Assembly (NCBI RefSeq): GCF_009766095.1
Contig: NZ_LMUD01000002.1
Location: 432,877-496,876, forward strand
DNA from: Granulicella sp. S190
GTDB lineage: Bacteria > Acidobacteriota > Terriglobia > Terriglobales > Acidobacteriaceae
Length of the DNA stretch: 64,000 nucleotides
Direction: 5' to 3'
Shown piece after piece: positions 35,903 to 45,601 of this stretch. Position 1 is the stretch's first letter, and every line of letters starts with the position of its first letter. The notes beneath the pieces are model-generated. The model saw only the letters and a list, made by a program, of their open reading frames with translations, did not search any database and was not told the origin of the DNA. Position numbers and translations under genes: made by a program.

Positions 35903-38900
35903 ATGAAATTGATGATGCGTGCAACCGTCGGGATGGCATTTGCTGTATGTCTTCTGGCATCTTCGCCAATCGCCCATGCCCAGGCAGTCTACGGCTCCAT
36001 CTTTGGAACTGTCGTGGATACCACAGGCGCAGCTGTACCTGGTGCAACTGTCACCATCACCGATTCGGCGAAGGGAACGACGGTTACCGCGACGTCCAAC
36101 GGAAGCGGCGAATTCACGGTGGAACATCTCATTCCTGACCTTTACGATGTGGCTGTAGCTGCACAGGGTTTTAAGGGATTTCAGCAGAAGGGCATTCAGC
36201 TTTTTGCCGACACTTCGACCAAAGTAGTTGCCTCTATGACTGTTGGAGGCTCTGACCAGACAGTTGAAGTTGATGCCGACCAGGTGCCTCAGTTGAAGAC
36301 GGACCGTGCCGATGTGTCGACGATCTTCGGTGCGAAAGATATTGGGGACCTGCCGGTAGGTGGCCGTAACTTCACCAACCTCCAGTTGCTTCTGCCGGGT
36401 GCCCAGTTGCTTGGCTGGAGCCACGCTCCCGATGAAAACCCACAGGGGAGTGCCCAGATTCAAGTCGATGGACAGGCCTTCGGCGGCGTCGCTTTCATGC
36501 TGGACGGCACGGACAACCAGGATCCAATTCTTGGCATTATCGTTGTGAATCCGAACCTGGATTCGCTTTCGGAGACCAAGATCACGACGCAAAACTTCGA
36601 CGCAGAGTTCGGTAAGGCTGTGTCGTCAGTAGTGACTGCGCAAACAAAGTCCGGTTCGAACAAGTTCCATGGTTCGGCCTTTGACTATCGCACCAGCACC
36701 GCAAACCTAGCGCAAGATCCATACACGCAGTTCCCGGCTGAAGGAACAACTGCTGGAAGCGCTATTGCCCCGGGTCTGAAGAATCTATTTGGCGGTTCAA
36801 TTGGCGGACCTATCCTTAAGGACAGGGTCTTCTTCTTCGGCGACTACCAAGGCGCGCGACAGAGAGTTGGCACAACTTCTTCGACCATCGTTCCAACCTC
36901 TTTGGTCACTTCTTCCTGCTTGAGCGGAAATGGATGTAACTTCAGCGAGTTTATCAACCCCGGGCTAGGTCTGAACTATCCCGTCTATCACGTTGTCAAT
37001 GGCGCCACGGTGCAGTATCCGGGCAACGTCGTTCCTCAGGCGGATCTCTCCGCTCCGGCGCTGAATTACATCAAGGCAATCGCCCAGTACGCTCCTAACA
37101 AGATTGGGGCCAGCGGGCTGCTTGATACTTATGTTCAAGGCGGAACCGGCATCTTCAATAGCGATCAATGGGATGTTCGCTTAGATGGACAGGTTACACA
37201 GAAGGCACACGCGTTTGTTCGATTCAGCCGATTTACCGATACGTTAACTGGAACTCTACTGCTTGGCGCGGCCGGTGGTCCTGGATTTGGACTCGGTGGC
37301 TATGGCGGAAACTCCGCGGGTGCAAATGACAGCGTGGCATCCGGCATGGATATAGCTATTAACTCAACCTTGGTGACAGACTTCCGGCTGGGATACTACC
37401 GCTACAACATCAACGATCAGAAGTTCGATGCCGGAACTTCGGCGGCTACGTCTCTTGGCTTCGGTGGACTGAATACCGCGGATCCAATCACAAGTGGCCT
37501 GCCGGGTTTCCAAATCAATACGTTCACAGGCAGCACTCAGACTGAGTGGGGTGCCGGTCTTAACATCAATCGCTGCAACTGCCCTCTCATTGAGAAAGAG
37601 GATCAGTATCAGATTGTGAACAACTGGACTAAGACGATAAGGAATCACGCTGTAAAATTCGGTGTTGATCTGCGGTATGCGCGCAATCTTCGCGTGCCCA
37701 GCGACGTGGACAGGACTGGACTCTTCAACTTTAACGGAAATGCCACTGCGCCGTCTGATGGTTCTACTCCAGGTCTTGGCATTGCCTCGTTCGTGAAGGG
37801 CGATGTAAACACGTTCAATCGCTATGTCAGTACTTCGACGAATGCGAAAGAATTCCAGAAGCGCACCTTCTACTATGCTCAAGATACGTGGCGGGCGACT
37901 CCCAAACTTACGCTCAACCTTGGAGTGCGGTACGAACTGTACTTCCCTGAGGCAGTGAACGGCGTAGGCAACGGCGCGTTGCTGGATCTCACCTCTGGTT
38001 ATCTTCACGTGGCGGGAGTCGGCAGTGTCCCAACGAACATGGGCTGGGCCGCCGGAAAAAATACCTGGAATCCTCGAATCGGGATAGCGTACCAAGCAAC
38101 GGATAAGACTGTCGTTCGTGCCGGGTATGGTCGAAGCTTCGATCTCGGCGTATTTGGTTCAATCTTTGGGCACGTGGTTACGCAGAACCTTCCTGTTCTT
38201 GCTAATCAAGCGATCACCGCATCAGGTTCGAATGCTGCGAGCTATGCCAAACCTTTTGATCTTGCGACTGGCCCGGTGCCAAATCAGACGGTGACGGTGC
38301 CTTCTAATGGCCTGTTGCCGAATCCGGGTTCGTTGGTAAGCACAAAAGCTCGCCCCAACCCTCTTAAGCTTCCTACACTTGATGCGTGGAACATGAGCGT
38401 TCAGCAGTCTCTTTCACCTACTCTGTCAGTGACGATGGCTTACGTGGGCAATAAGGGAACTAACACTCTGAGCGCAGGCGACGGCAACAATACCAATCCG
38501 AATGAGCCGGGAATTTTCCTTCCTGCTGCGTATAGTGTTACTGGATTTCCGCTCCACTACGATCCTGCCGGTGGTAACTGCTGGCCGGCTGGAGCAAACT
38601 GCACTGCGGCGGGCGTGAATGGCAACGTTCTGATTCCTGCAAGCGGCGCAGTTTCGACACAGAAGTTCCTGGAACGCTACTACGGCGGAGCTCTCCCGGC
38701 TTGTCAAGATCCAAACTACTCACAGCCTACAGGCGAAGGGCTTGCTCCGGGCGCGTGCGGATGGAATCAGCCGATTGGATACTACGGAGATAATCAGAAT
38801 ACGCACTTCAATGCCTTACAGGTTACGGTAGCCAAGCAGATCTCTCATGGACTCTCCTTCACAGGAAATTACGCATGGCAGCGCGGGTTCAATTACAACA

Positions 38901-39622
38901 ATAGTTACGCCACATGGTTGAAGCAGGCTGCTTATGGCCGTGACGATTCGATTCGCGAACAACAATTCGTAATCTATGGACTCTATGAATTGCCAGTGGG
39001 CCGTAATAAACTTTTACTGCCCAATTCGTCGCGCCTCGTGGATGAAATCATTGGCGGCTGGCAGTTGAGCCCGGTGCTCAACATATCCAGCGGCTTGCCC
39101 TATAGTCTCTCAATGTCCAACTGCGCCTCCTCTGTAGGCGGAGCCGGTATCGGAGATAACAGCGGCCACCCAACAGCAGCCCCTTGTTATCCCAATGGAA
39201 ATCCGGGAAGCTTCCATCCTCAACAAGGCGCTTTCAATCCAGTGACTCACTCAAGGCCTTATTTCTCGGCTCTTCCAGCACTATGCCCGTCTACGGGTTC
39301 ATCGTCTTCCGGCTTCACGTGCCCAGGGCTCGATCAGATCGGAAATACCGGTCGTAACAGCAACTTCGGACCGCATTTCTTCAATACAGATTTGGCGATA
39401 CAGAAGACCTTCCCGATCAAGGAGAGCATCTCTGCGCTGTTCCGAATGGATGCTTTCAACGTCTTCAACTACATCAGTTCGGGCACTCCAAATGGCAACT
39501 CTAACAATCTCGCTATCGATAGCAATGCCGCGATCACGAATGGTATTGGAGGGAATGGTATAGGGCCGGTTGGAGCCTCCAGCCCTCGTCAGCTGTCGTT
39601 TACGGCGAGGATAACGTTCTAA
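35903..39622 (+). CDS. Oar-like TonB-dependent receptor (sugar locus)
   Basis: The 1239-residue outer-membrane protein starts at ATG with GGAGG 7 nt upstream and a signal peptide (ending IAHAQ). An N-terminal carboxypeptidase-regulatory-like domain (about 30-110; GTVVDTTGAAVPGATVTITD) precedes a plug-like region (about 115-250; GGRNFTNLQLLLPG, LDGTDNQDP) and a large barrel ending in the aromatic FTARITF. Unlike SusC proteins it has no SusD partner nearby. Such acidobacterial receptors are assumed to import oligosaccharides or peptides with TonB energy. Linkage to the GntR-LacI/GH13 genes suggests alpha-glucosides. Confidence 0.9.
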   Translation: MKLMMRATVGMAFAVCLLASSPIAHAQAVYGSIFGTVVDTTGAAVPGATVTITDSAKGTTVTATSNGSGEFTVEHLIPDLYDVAVAAQGFKGFQQKGIQLFADTSTKVVASMTVGGSDQTVEVDADQVPQLKTDRADVSTIFGAKDIGDLPVGGRNFTNLQLLLPGAQLLGWSHAPDENPQGSAQIQVDGQAFGGVAFMLDGTDNQDPILGIIVVNPNLDSLSETKITTQNFDAEFGKAVSSVVTAQTKSGSNKFHGSAFDYRTSTANLAQDPYTQFPAEGTTAGSAIAPGLKNLFGGSIGGPILKDRVFFFGDYQGARQRVGTTSSTIVPTSLVTSSCLSGNGCNFSEFINPGLGLNYPVYHVVNGATVQYPGNVVPQADLSAPALNYIKAIAQYAPNKIGASGLLDTYVQGGTGIFNSDQWDVRLDGQVTQKAHAFVRFSRFTDTLTGTLLLGAAGGPGFGLGGYGGNSAGANDSVASGMDIAINSTLVTDFRLGYYRYNINDQKFDAGTSAATSLGFGGLNTADPITSGLPGFQINTFTGSTQTEWGAGLNINRCNCPLIEKEDQYQIVNNWTKTIRNHAVKFGVDLRYARNLRVPSDVDRTGLFNFNGNATAPSDGSTPGLGIASFVKGDVNTFNRYVSTSTNAKEFQKRTFYYAQDTWRATPKLTLNLGVRYELYFPEAVNGVGNGALLDLTSGYLHVAGVGSVPTNMGWAAGKNTWNPRIGIAYQATDKTVVRAGYGRSFDLGVFGSIFGHVVTQNLPVLANQAITASGSNAASYAKPFDLATGPVPNQTVTVPSNGLLPNPGSLVSTKARPNPLKLPTLDAWNMSVQQSLSPTLSVTMAYVGNKGTNTLSAGDGNNTNPNEPGIFLPAAYSVTGFPLHYDPAGGNCWPAGANCTAAGVNGNVLIPASGAVSTQKFLERYYGGALPACQDPNYSQPTGEGLAPGACGWNQPIGYYGDNQNTHFNALQVTVAKQISHGLSFTGNYAWQRGFNYNNSYATWLKQAAYGRDDSIREQQFVIYGLYELPVGRNKLLLPNSSRLVDEIIGGWQLSPVLNISSGLPYSLSMSNCASSVGGAGIGDNSGHPTAAPCYPNGNPGSFHPQQGAFNPVTHSRPYFSALPALCPSTGSSSSGFTCPGLDQIGNTGRNSNFGPHFFNTDLAIQKTFPIKESISALFRMDAFNVFNYISSGTPNGNSNNLAIDSNAAITNGIGGNGIGPVGASSPRQLSFTARITF

Positions 39623-39639
39623 AAAGAAGTCTCTTTCAG

Positions 39640-39667
39640 AGAGAGGAGCTGCGGCTCCTCTCTTTTT
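39640..39667 (+). terminator. Strong rho-independent terminator after the Oar-like receptor
   Basis: A perfect 10-bp stem (AGAGAGGAGC / GCTCCTCTCT) with a TGCG loop is followed by a run of five T, 18 bp after the receptor stop. It separates the sugar locus from locus B. Confidence 0.92.
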
Positions 39668-39696
39668 ATTTGAGTTACACTCGGTCCAGATCTTCT

Positions 39697-40800
39697 ATGC
39701 GCAGTCTGTTCAAAATAGTCGTCCTTGGCTGTCTTCCCCTTTCTGTCGCTCTCTTCCGGCCACTTGCACTCGCACAAACTCAGACGCAAAGTACTCCATC
39801 GGGTCAATCTTCAAGCGAGTCGGTCTCTTCTCCTGACCCAGCCTCTGTCGACTCGTCGCCGACCCTGACGCAGCTTCGGGCTATGGTCGATCGCGGACAT
39901 GCTACGGACGCTCTGAAACAGCTCGACGTGCTGGCGAAACAGCAGCCTGTGGCTGCGGGTGTCAATCGGGTGCGCGGTCTTGCGCTTTATTCAGAAGGCG
40001 ATTTTACGGATGCGAATATTGCATTCGAGAGCGCGTTGAAGCAAGACCCTCACGATGAAGAGTCGGCGCAGTTGAGGGGGCTTACGCTGTTTCGTTTAGG
40101 CCGCCCCGCAGATGCTATTCCTCTCCTTGAATCCGCCTCCAGTTGGACCTCGCAGACGAAGATCGATCCTAATTATGTGCTTGCTCTTTGCTATCTCGAC
40201 ACGAACCGGTACGACAATGCGCGTCAGGCGTTCGCGACGCAGTACGGCTTCGCTCCTGATTCGGCGCCGGCTTATCTTCTGACAGCACGTATGCTCCTCC
40301 GTCGGGATTATCTGCCGGTGGCACAGCAGTTCGCCGCAAAGGCCCTCGAGCTGGACCCGCAGCTACCTCTTGCACATGCTTTGCTTGGTGAGGTTGCTCT
40401 TGCCGGCGAGCATCTGGATTCGGCAATTGCAGAGTTTGAGAAGGAGCGACTTCGCAACCCGCTTGATGGCAGCATCTATGACAGGTTGGGAGACGCTTAC
40501 AGCCGCGCGGGAGACTATACGAAGGCACAGCAATCCCTTCAGCGTGCGTTGCTTCTGGAGCCGAACTCGACCGGCCCTTATATTCTGTTAGGCAAGGTTT
40601 TGATAAAGCGGCAAGATCCTGCAAGCGCGTTGATGTACTTGGAACGGGCCGAAAAGATGGACTCAAATAATTACATCACTCATAGTCTGTTGGGGCAGGC
40701 TTACCGTTCTCTGGGCAGGGTGGATGAAGCTAGCCGGGAGACTGAGATCTCACACAAGATACAAGCTGCGAGCGAACCCAAACTCGAAACGCTTCATTAA
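39697..40800 (+). CDS. Secreted TPR-repeat protein (locus B, first gene)
   Basis: The ATG at 39697 gives 367 residues with a signal peptide (ending LALAQ); a TTG nine codons upstream is possible. A Ser/Gln-rich linker precedes about eight TPR units (about 60-350; for example YDRLGDAYSRAGDYTKAQQSLQ). It has no catalytic motif and probably acts as a periplasmic scaffold. It lies 15 bp before the multiheme cytochrome gene, so co-transcription is likely. The terminator just upstream means its own promoter must lie in the short 39668-39696 stretch or upstream readthrough must occur. Confidence 0.85.
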   Translation: MRSLFKIVVLGCLPLSVALFRPLALAQTQTQSTPSGQSSSESVSSPDPASVDSSPTLTQLRAMVDRGHATDALKQLDVLAKQQPVAAGVNRVRGLALYSEGDFTDANIAFESALKQDPHDEESAQLRGLTLFRLGRPADAIPLLESASSWTSQTKIDPNYVLALCYLDTNRYDNARQAFATQYGFAPDSAPAYLLTARMLLRRDYLPVAQQFAAKALELDPQLPLAHALLGEVALAGEHLDSAIAEFEKERLRNPLDGSIYDRLGDAYSRAGDYTKAQQSLQRALLLEPNSTGPYILLGKVLIKRQDPASALMYLERAEKMDSNNYITHSLLGQAYRSLGRVDEASRETEISHKIQAASEPKLETLH

Positions 40801-40815
40801 GGACAAAGGTGATAC

Positions 40816-42630
40816 GTGTCAGGGAAGAGGCCAATGCGAACTCCATGGCGGCACGGGCCTCCCTGCCTCGATAGAGCTCAATCCTTGCAGGCACGAGTAG
40901 CCTTCGGTAGCTTTCGATGGAGTCCAGGCCGTTCGTTCACCGTATTATCGGTCGCAGCGGCGCTGCTTTTTGGTAACCTGCTACATTCTGAGGTCAACGC
41001 ATCTCATGCTTCTCCTTTGCAGGCTGATGTCTCCGCGCCCTTGCGAAATCCTGACACAGCCTGTGCAGGCTGCCATAAAGAGATCTACGATAAATATGAG
41101 AAGACACCGATGGCGCGGGCCAGCGGGACAGCCATGGAAGGGTTCCTGCAAGGTGGTTTTCTGCATAGCGCCTCCGGCATCCGCTATGAGGTGTTCTCGC
41201 GAGATGGGGAGGTCTGGATGTCGTATGACCGGGATGATGCGCCCGAGAGATCGAACGATCAGACCGTGCTTGACGGGGAGAAAGAGCTTCTCTACTTTAT
41301 CGGCTCCGGGCATCGTGGCCGCACTTATCTTTATCAAGAGGGAGGAGAGTGGTTTGAGACTCCCATCAACTTTTACGGTAAGCGACAGTTGTGGGACATG
41401 GCTCCAAACTACGGCCTAACCAAGACCATGCCTGTTGCTCTGCCTATCGATTCCAACTGCCTGCACTGTCATGCGTCAGCTGTGCAAACAGCTCTTCCAG
41501 AGGCGCGCAATCGATATGATGGCCCTCCGTTTCGGCAAGGCGGCATCGGATGCTCCGCCTGTCATGGCGATGCCTCGAAGCATCTTGAAGAGCAGGGACA
41601 TGGCCCCATTGTGAACCCCGCGAAGCTGACCCCAGTTCGGAGAGACAGCACTTGTCTGCAATGCCACCTCGAAGGCAATGTTGCGGTATATCGCGCGGGT
41701 AAATCGCTCGCTGAATTTCGCGTGGGGGATGATCTCGCGGACTATGTGGTTTACTCCGTAAAAGCGAGCGCGAAGACGGGTGGCGGCCGCGCCAGCAGTC
41801 AGTACGAAGCGCTCCTGCGCAGCGCGTGCAAGGCTGCCAGCGGAGACAAGCTTACGTGCACGACCTGTCATGACCCGCATAGTTCTCCGAGCGCGGAAGA
41901 GCGCGTCAACTATTACCGTAGCCGGTGTCTGGTTTGTCATACCGGCTCCAGAATAGCCACGGAGCACCATCCTGAACAGAAAGACTGCGCCGTCTGTCAT
42001 ATGCCAACCCGGGTTGCCGTAGACATCTCCCATGAGCAAGAGACGGATCACGATATTCAGCGTCGACCTCACCCAGATGTGTCCATTGCGCGATTCCTGG
42101 ATACCGCAGAGGCCGATGATCTGCTGCCGGTTGGAAAGGTGGCCGCCAGCGATAGAGAGATGGGATTGGCGTACGCGCAGCTCGCAGAAGGTGGAAACCA
42201 GAGAGACGCCGAGAAGGCTTTACGCCTTCTACTGAAAGCAGAAAAAAGCGGAGCGAGTGACGCCGAGCTTCATACGAAGCTTGGATTTATCGAACAGATG
42301 GCCGGCGACAAGAGCGACGCTCGCAAAGAGTACGGGGAATCCCTGATGCAGGATCCCTATGACGCTACTGCATTGGGAAATCTGGCTGTTTTGGATGCCG
42401 TCTCCGGCCACACCGCCGATGCGGTCAGTCTCTTGCAGAGAGCGGTCGATGCTGATCCCAGTCAGATAACAGCTGGCTTGAATCTCGCGTTCATTGAGTG
42501 CAGAGTCGGGAATAAAGAGAAGGCACGGCAAATACTAATGAGCGCGGCTCGATTTGACCCGGATGATCCAAATCTTCGCAAGTTTCTCTCTTCTGGGACC
42601 TATGCCGGAGAACGATGTAACCTCCGCTGA
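40816..42630 (+). CDS. Seven-heme cytochrome c fused to TPR repeats
   Basis: The GTG at 40816 has AAGG 6 nt upstream (604 residues). A transmembrane or signal-anchor helix lies at about 40-56. Seven CxxCH heme sites follow at about residues 83, 215, 246, 280, 348, 371 and 391 (CAGCH, CLHCH, CSACH, CLQCH, CTTCH, CLVCH, CAVCH). The TPR-containing tail spans about 430-600. This is the layout of NrfB/NapC-like or cytochrome c554-like multiheme electron carriers with an interaction module. It is probably anchored in the inner membrane facing the periplasm, feeding or draining electrons for the monooxygenase-like partner encoded two genes downstream. Confidence 0.9.
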   Translation: MSGKRPMRTPWRHGPPCLDRAQSLQARVAFGSFRWSPGRSFTVLSVAAALLFGNLLHSEVNASHASPLQADVSAPLRNPDTACAGCHKEIYDKYEKTPMARASGTAMEGFLQGGFLHSASGIRYEVFSRDGEVWMSYDRDDAPERSNDQTVLDGEKELLYFIGSGHRGRTYLYQEGGEWFETPINFYGKRQLWDMAPNYGLTKTMPVALPIDSNCLHCHASAVQTALPEARNRYDGPPFRQGGIGCSACHGDASKHLEEQGHGPIVNPAKLTPVRRDSTCLQCHLEGNVAVYRAGKSLAEFRVGDDLADYVVYSVKASAKTGGGRASSQYEALLRSACKAASGDKLTCTTCHDPHSSPSAEERVNYYRSRCLVCHTGSRIATEHHPEQKDCAVCHMPTRVAVDISHEQETDHDIQRRPHPDVSIARFLDTAEADDLLPVGKVAASDREMGLAYAQLAEGGNQRDAEKALRLLLKAEKSGASDAELHTKLGFIEQMAGDKSDARKEYGESLMQDPYDATALGNLAVLDAVSGHTADAVSLLQRAVDADPSQITAGLNLAFIECRVGNKEKARQILMSAARFDPDDPNLRKFLSSGTYAGERCNLR

Positions 42631-42696
42631 GAAGCCGAGACTCTCGACCTAAAGTGCTTGCCTGGACTGGACGAAATGCTGTTTACTCGGAGAACG

Positions 42697-43296
42697 ATGC
42701 GACGCCTTCTATCCCTGCTCTTTACTTTTGTGACCGTGCTTCTCTTGGCAGAAGTTTGTCCGGCGCAGGGAGAGCGAGCGGTATACGGATACAACCTCAA
42801 CGGCGAACCTGTGACAAGTCTCGCTTCATCAGGAGTCGCAGCTGTTGTTCTTTTTTTTGCGGCGACAGATTGTCCCCTCTCTAACCGCTACCTTCCAGAG
42901 ATAAGGCGTATCGAACAAAAGTTTTATTCCAGGCACATAGTGGTCTGGATTGTTTATCCGAACTTTGGAGAGACCTCCGTCGGAGTGAAGCAGCATGAAG
43001 CTGCCTACGGAGTTGAAGACCACGTCCTGCTCGATCCGAATCATCAGCTCGTTGCTCTCGCTCACGCCAAGGTGACGCCTGAGTCCGCAGTTCTTATTCC
43101 CGAAACTGCTGACGCCAAAATGTTTCGCACCGTTTATCACGGTCGAGTGGATGATCGCTACCTTCGGCTTGGACTGGAGAAGCCCATAGCTGCACAACAT
43201 GATCTGGAGCGTGCGATCGAAGCAGCCCTTCAAAAGCGTGCAGTAGAACAGCCTGGCGGCCCGGCAGTGGGATGCGGAATCATAGGCCGCCCATGA
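42697..43296 (+). CDS. Secreted one-cysteine redoxin (thioredoxin-fold) protein
   Basis: The ATG at 42697 has GGAG 4 nt upstream and starts a signal peptide (ending VCPAQ), giving 199 residues. The thioredoxin-like core shows VVLFFAATDCPLSNRYLPEI, where the usual CxxC is CPLS with only the first Cys, as in AhpC/TSA-like redoxins. A strand-loop VYPNFGET and the cis-Pro-type VTPESAVLI follow. It should be a periplasmic redox or metal-handling protein; a SCO-like copper role is an alternative. It shares an ATGA overlap with the next gene, so the two are translationally coupled. Confidence 0.85.
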   Translation: MRRLLSLLFTFVTVLLLAEVCPAQGERAVYGYNLNGEPVTSLASSGVAAVVLFFAATDCPLSNRYLPEIRRIEQKFYSRHIVVWIVYPNFGETSVGVKQHEAAYGVEDHVLLDPNHQLVALAHAKVTPESAVLIPETADAKMFRTVYHGRVDDRYLRLGLEKPIAAQHDLERAIEAALQKRAVEQPGGPAVGCGIIGRP

Positions 43297-45506
43297 ACCG
43301 TTTCAGGAAGGCGCATCTTTTCGTAGCGCTGCTCAATATAGGGGCTGCGCTGGCGCTTTCCATCAGCCTGCCTCGCATGCGGGTTCAAGCCGCTGCCGCC
43401 CCGATCACGTTTAGCCGACAGGTAGCGCCCATCCTTTATAAGCAGTGCAGCGGCTGTCATCATCCTGGTGGCTCTGGGCCATTCAGTCTGCTCTCTTACG
43501 CTGACGCCAAGCGATGGGGAAAGCAGATTCAGACTGTTACTCAAAGCCGTTACATGCCGCCGTGGCTGCCTGAACCGGGGTTTGGCAACTTTGCCGACAG
43601 TCGCCGGCTCTCTTCAGAAGATCTTGAACTCCTAAAACTATGGGTGGAAGGTGGGATGCCTGAGGGAGATCCCGGAGAGGCGCCCAAAGCACCCATCTTC
43701 TCAGGGGAGTGGCAGCTTGGACCTCCCGATCTGATCTTGAAGGTGACCTCTCCCATGCAGGTTCCTGCATCGGGGCCTGATCTCTTTCGCAACTTCATCT
43801 TGCCGGTGCCAATCGCAGAGACGAAGTACGTTCGTGCCATGGAAATCAGGCCGGGAGCTGCACAGGTCGTGCATCACGCCAACATGTTGATCGATCGTAC
43901 GGCCTCGTTTCGTCGTCAACATCCAGACGATTGGAAGGAAGGAATCCCCGGTATGGAGCTTGCTGTCGATTCCGGTGACTCCTTCGATCCGGATAGTCAT
44001 TTTCTTTTCTGGAAGCCTGACTCTCCTGCTCTGGTTGAACCGAACGGCATGCCTTGGCGAGTCGATCCGGGCAACGATCTCATTTTGAATATGCACTTGA
44101 AGCCCACGGGCAAGGTAGAGACAATACAAGCGACAGTAGGTCTCTATTTCTCTGATAAACCTGCAACGGCCCACCCCATGCTCCTGCAACTAGAGCATGA
44201 CAGGGCGATCAATATACCTGCTGGAGACGCCGCGTTCGTCATTGAAGATCAGTTGAAGCTCCCTCTGGATGTCGACGTCCTTGGCGTGTATCCGCATGCC
44301 CACTATCTAGGGAAGAGATTCGAAGGCTACGCTACGCTTCCAAATGGAGAGAAGAAGTGGCTTGTCCTTATTCGTGACTGGGATATCGATCGCCAATCTG
44401 TCTATCGATTTCAATCGCCTGTATTTCTTCCGAAAAACTCTGTCTTACATATGCGTTACACCTACGACAACTCAAGCGGAAATGTTCGCAATCCCAACAG
44501 CCCACCCATCCCGGTTAAGGCAGGCAACAGGTCTGTCGATGAGATGGGCCATCTTTGGATTCAGGTTCTACCTCGTCCTCTTCCGAAAGCAGGCGGAGAT
44601 CCTCGCATGCTCCTTGAGCGGGCCTGGATGCAGAACAATCTTCGGAAAGACCCAGACGATCACGTTGCGCTTTATAACCTGGCTTCGATGGAGATGGCCT
44701 CTGGCGACTATGAGTCGGCAGCGACTCTGTACCGTCATATCCTTACGCGTACCCCGGAGGATGTCCGCGCTTTGATCGCTCTGGGAGCCGCGCTTGAAAA
44801 GACGCGGGATTGGCAACAGGCGCAAGAGAAGTACGAAAAAGCGTTGGCTGTAGATCCTCAAAACGTCGATGGTCTCTTCGATCTTGCACATCTTGAGTCC
44901 GAACATGGTAGTTACGCGGAAGCTGAACGGAACTATCGCCGTCTACTGGCTGTGAATCCGAAGGATGCGTCTGCTCACAATGAGTTCGGAAAAGTCCTCC
45001 TCGCAACCAACCGGGATGCAGAGGCAACGCAGGAGTTCGAGGCTGCGATTGCGATTGCGCCGGAAGACTTAGACGCACTTTACAATCTTGCCGGCATAGA
45101 AGCAGACAAAGGTGAGTTGCCTAGAGCAGCGAATCTATTAGAGCAAGCGCTGAAGTTGCGGGATGATGCAGATGCCCGCCAGTTGCTGGGGAGCGTTTAT
45201 GCGCAATCGGGGAAGCTGGCAGACGCTCTGGACCAGTTCAAAGCGGTCCAGACATTCCGTCCTCATGAGGCCGTGCCGCATCGGCAACTTGCCCAAATCT
45301 ATGCGCAGATGGGGCAGTTGCGCGATGCGATCAATGAACAAAATATTGCAATCAGCCTGGAACCTAAAAATGCGGACGACTGGAATAATCTAGGCGTGCT
45401 GCACGCCCGCAATGGTGACGCAGTGATGGCTCGCAAAGACTTCGACCGCGCTCTGACGTTGGATCCTCAGCATGTAGCCGCACGGGCAAATCGCGCGCGT
45501 CTCTAA
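43293..45506 (+). CDS. Cytochrome c / PHM-like copper monooxygenase / TPR fusion
   Basis: The start in the ATGA overlap (43293) gives 737 residues with a signal peptide. Domain order: a heme c domain (CSGCH at 52-56, distal Met candidate in SRYMPPW); a type II ascorbate-dependent copper monooxygenase-like two-domain body (about 140-430); then about seven TPRs (445-735). The body keeps candidates for all six copper ligands of PHM: HH 194-195, His268 in NMHLKP, HAH 335/337 and Met418 in DEMGH. It likely activates O2 in the periplasm, taking electrons through its own heme. The substrate is unknown. Confidence 0.88.
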   Translation: MNRFRKAHLFVALLNIGAALALSISLPRMRVQAAAAPITFSRQVAPILYKQCSGCHHPGGSGPFSLLSYADAKRWGKQIQTVTQSRYMPPWLPEPGFGNFADSRRLSSEDLELLKLWVEGGMPEGDPGEAPKAPIFSGEWQLGPPDLILKVTSPMQVPASGPDLFRNFILPVPIAETKYVRAMEIRPGAAQVVHHANMLIDRTASFRRQHPDDWKEGIPGMELAVDSGDSFDPDSHFLFWKPDSPALVEPNGMPWRVDPGNDLILNMHLKPTGKVETIQATVGLYFSDKPATAHPMLLQLEHDRAINIPAGDAAFVIEDQLKLPLDVDVLGVYPHAHYLGKRFEGYATLPNGEKKWLVLIRDWDIDRQSVYRFQSPVFLPKNSVLHMRYTYDNSSGNVRNPNSPPIPVKAGNRSVDEMGHLWIQVLPRPLPKAGGDPRMLLERAWMQNNLRKDPDDHVALYNLASMEMASGDYESAATLYRHILTRTPEDVRALIALGAALEKTRDWQQAQEKYEKALAVDPQNVDGLFDLAHLESEHGSYAEAERNYRRLLAVNPKDASAHNEFGKVLLATNRDAEATQEFEAAIAIAPEDLDALYNLAGIEADKGELPRAANLLEQALKLRDDADARQLLGSVYAQSGKLADALDQFKAVQTFRPHEAVPHRQLAQIYAQMGQLRDAINEQNIAISLEPKNADDWNNLGVLHARNGDAVMARKDFDRALTLDPQHVAARANRARL

Positions 45507-45601
45507 TCTGCTGTTACGATTCGCCTAACAACGATGCTGGATTTGCTTTGCGTGGAAGACAGAAGAACGCCAAGGAGATACGATCAGATCGTTACACTCT
45601 C

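Noticed and set aside
37364-38095. 243-residue antisense frame inside the Oar-like receptor gene
   Set aside because: The sense strand encodes a continuous receptor; the antisense frame has no ribosome-binding site, signal or domain. The same holds for 35810-36592 and 27700-28320.
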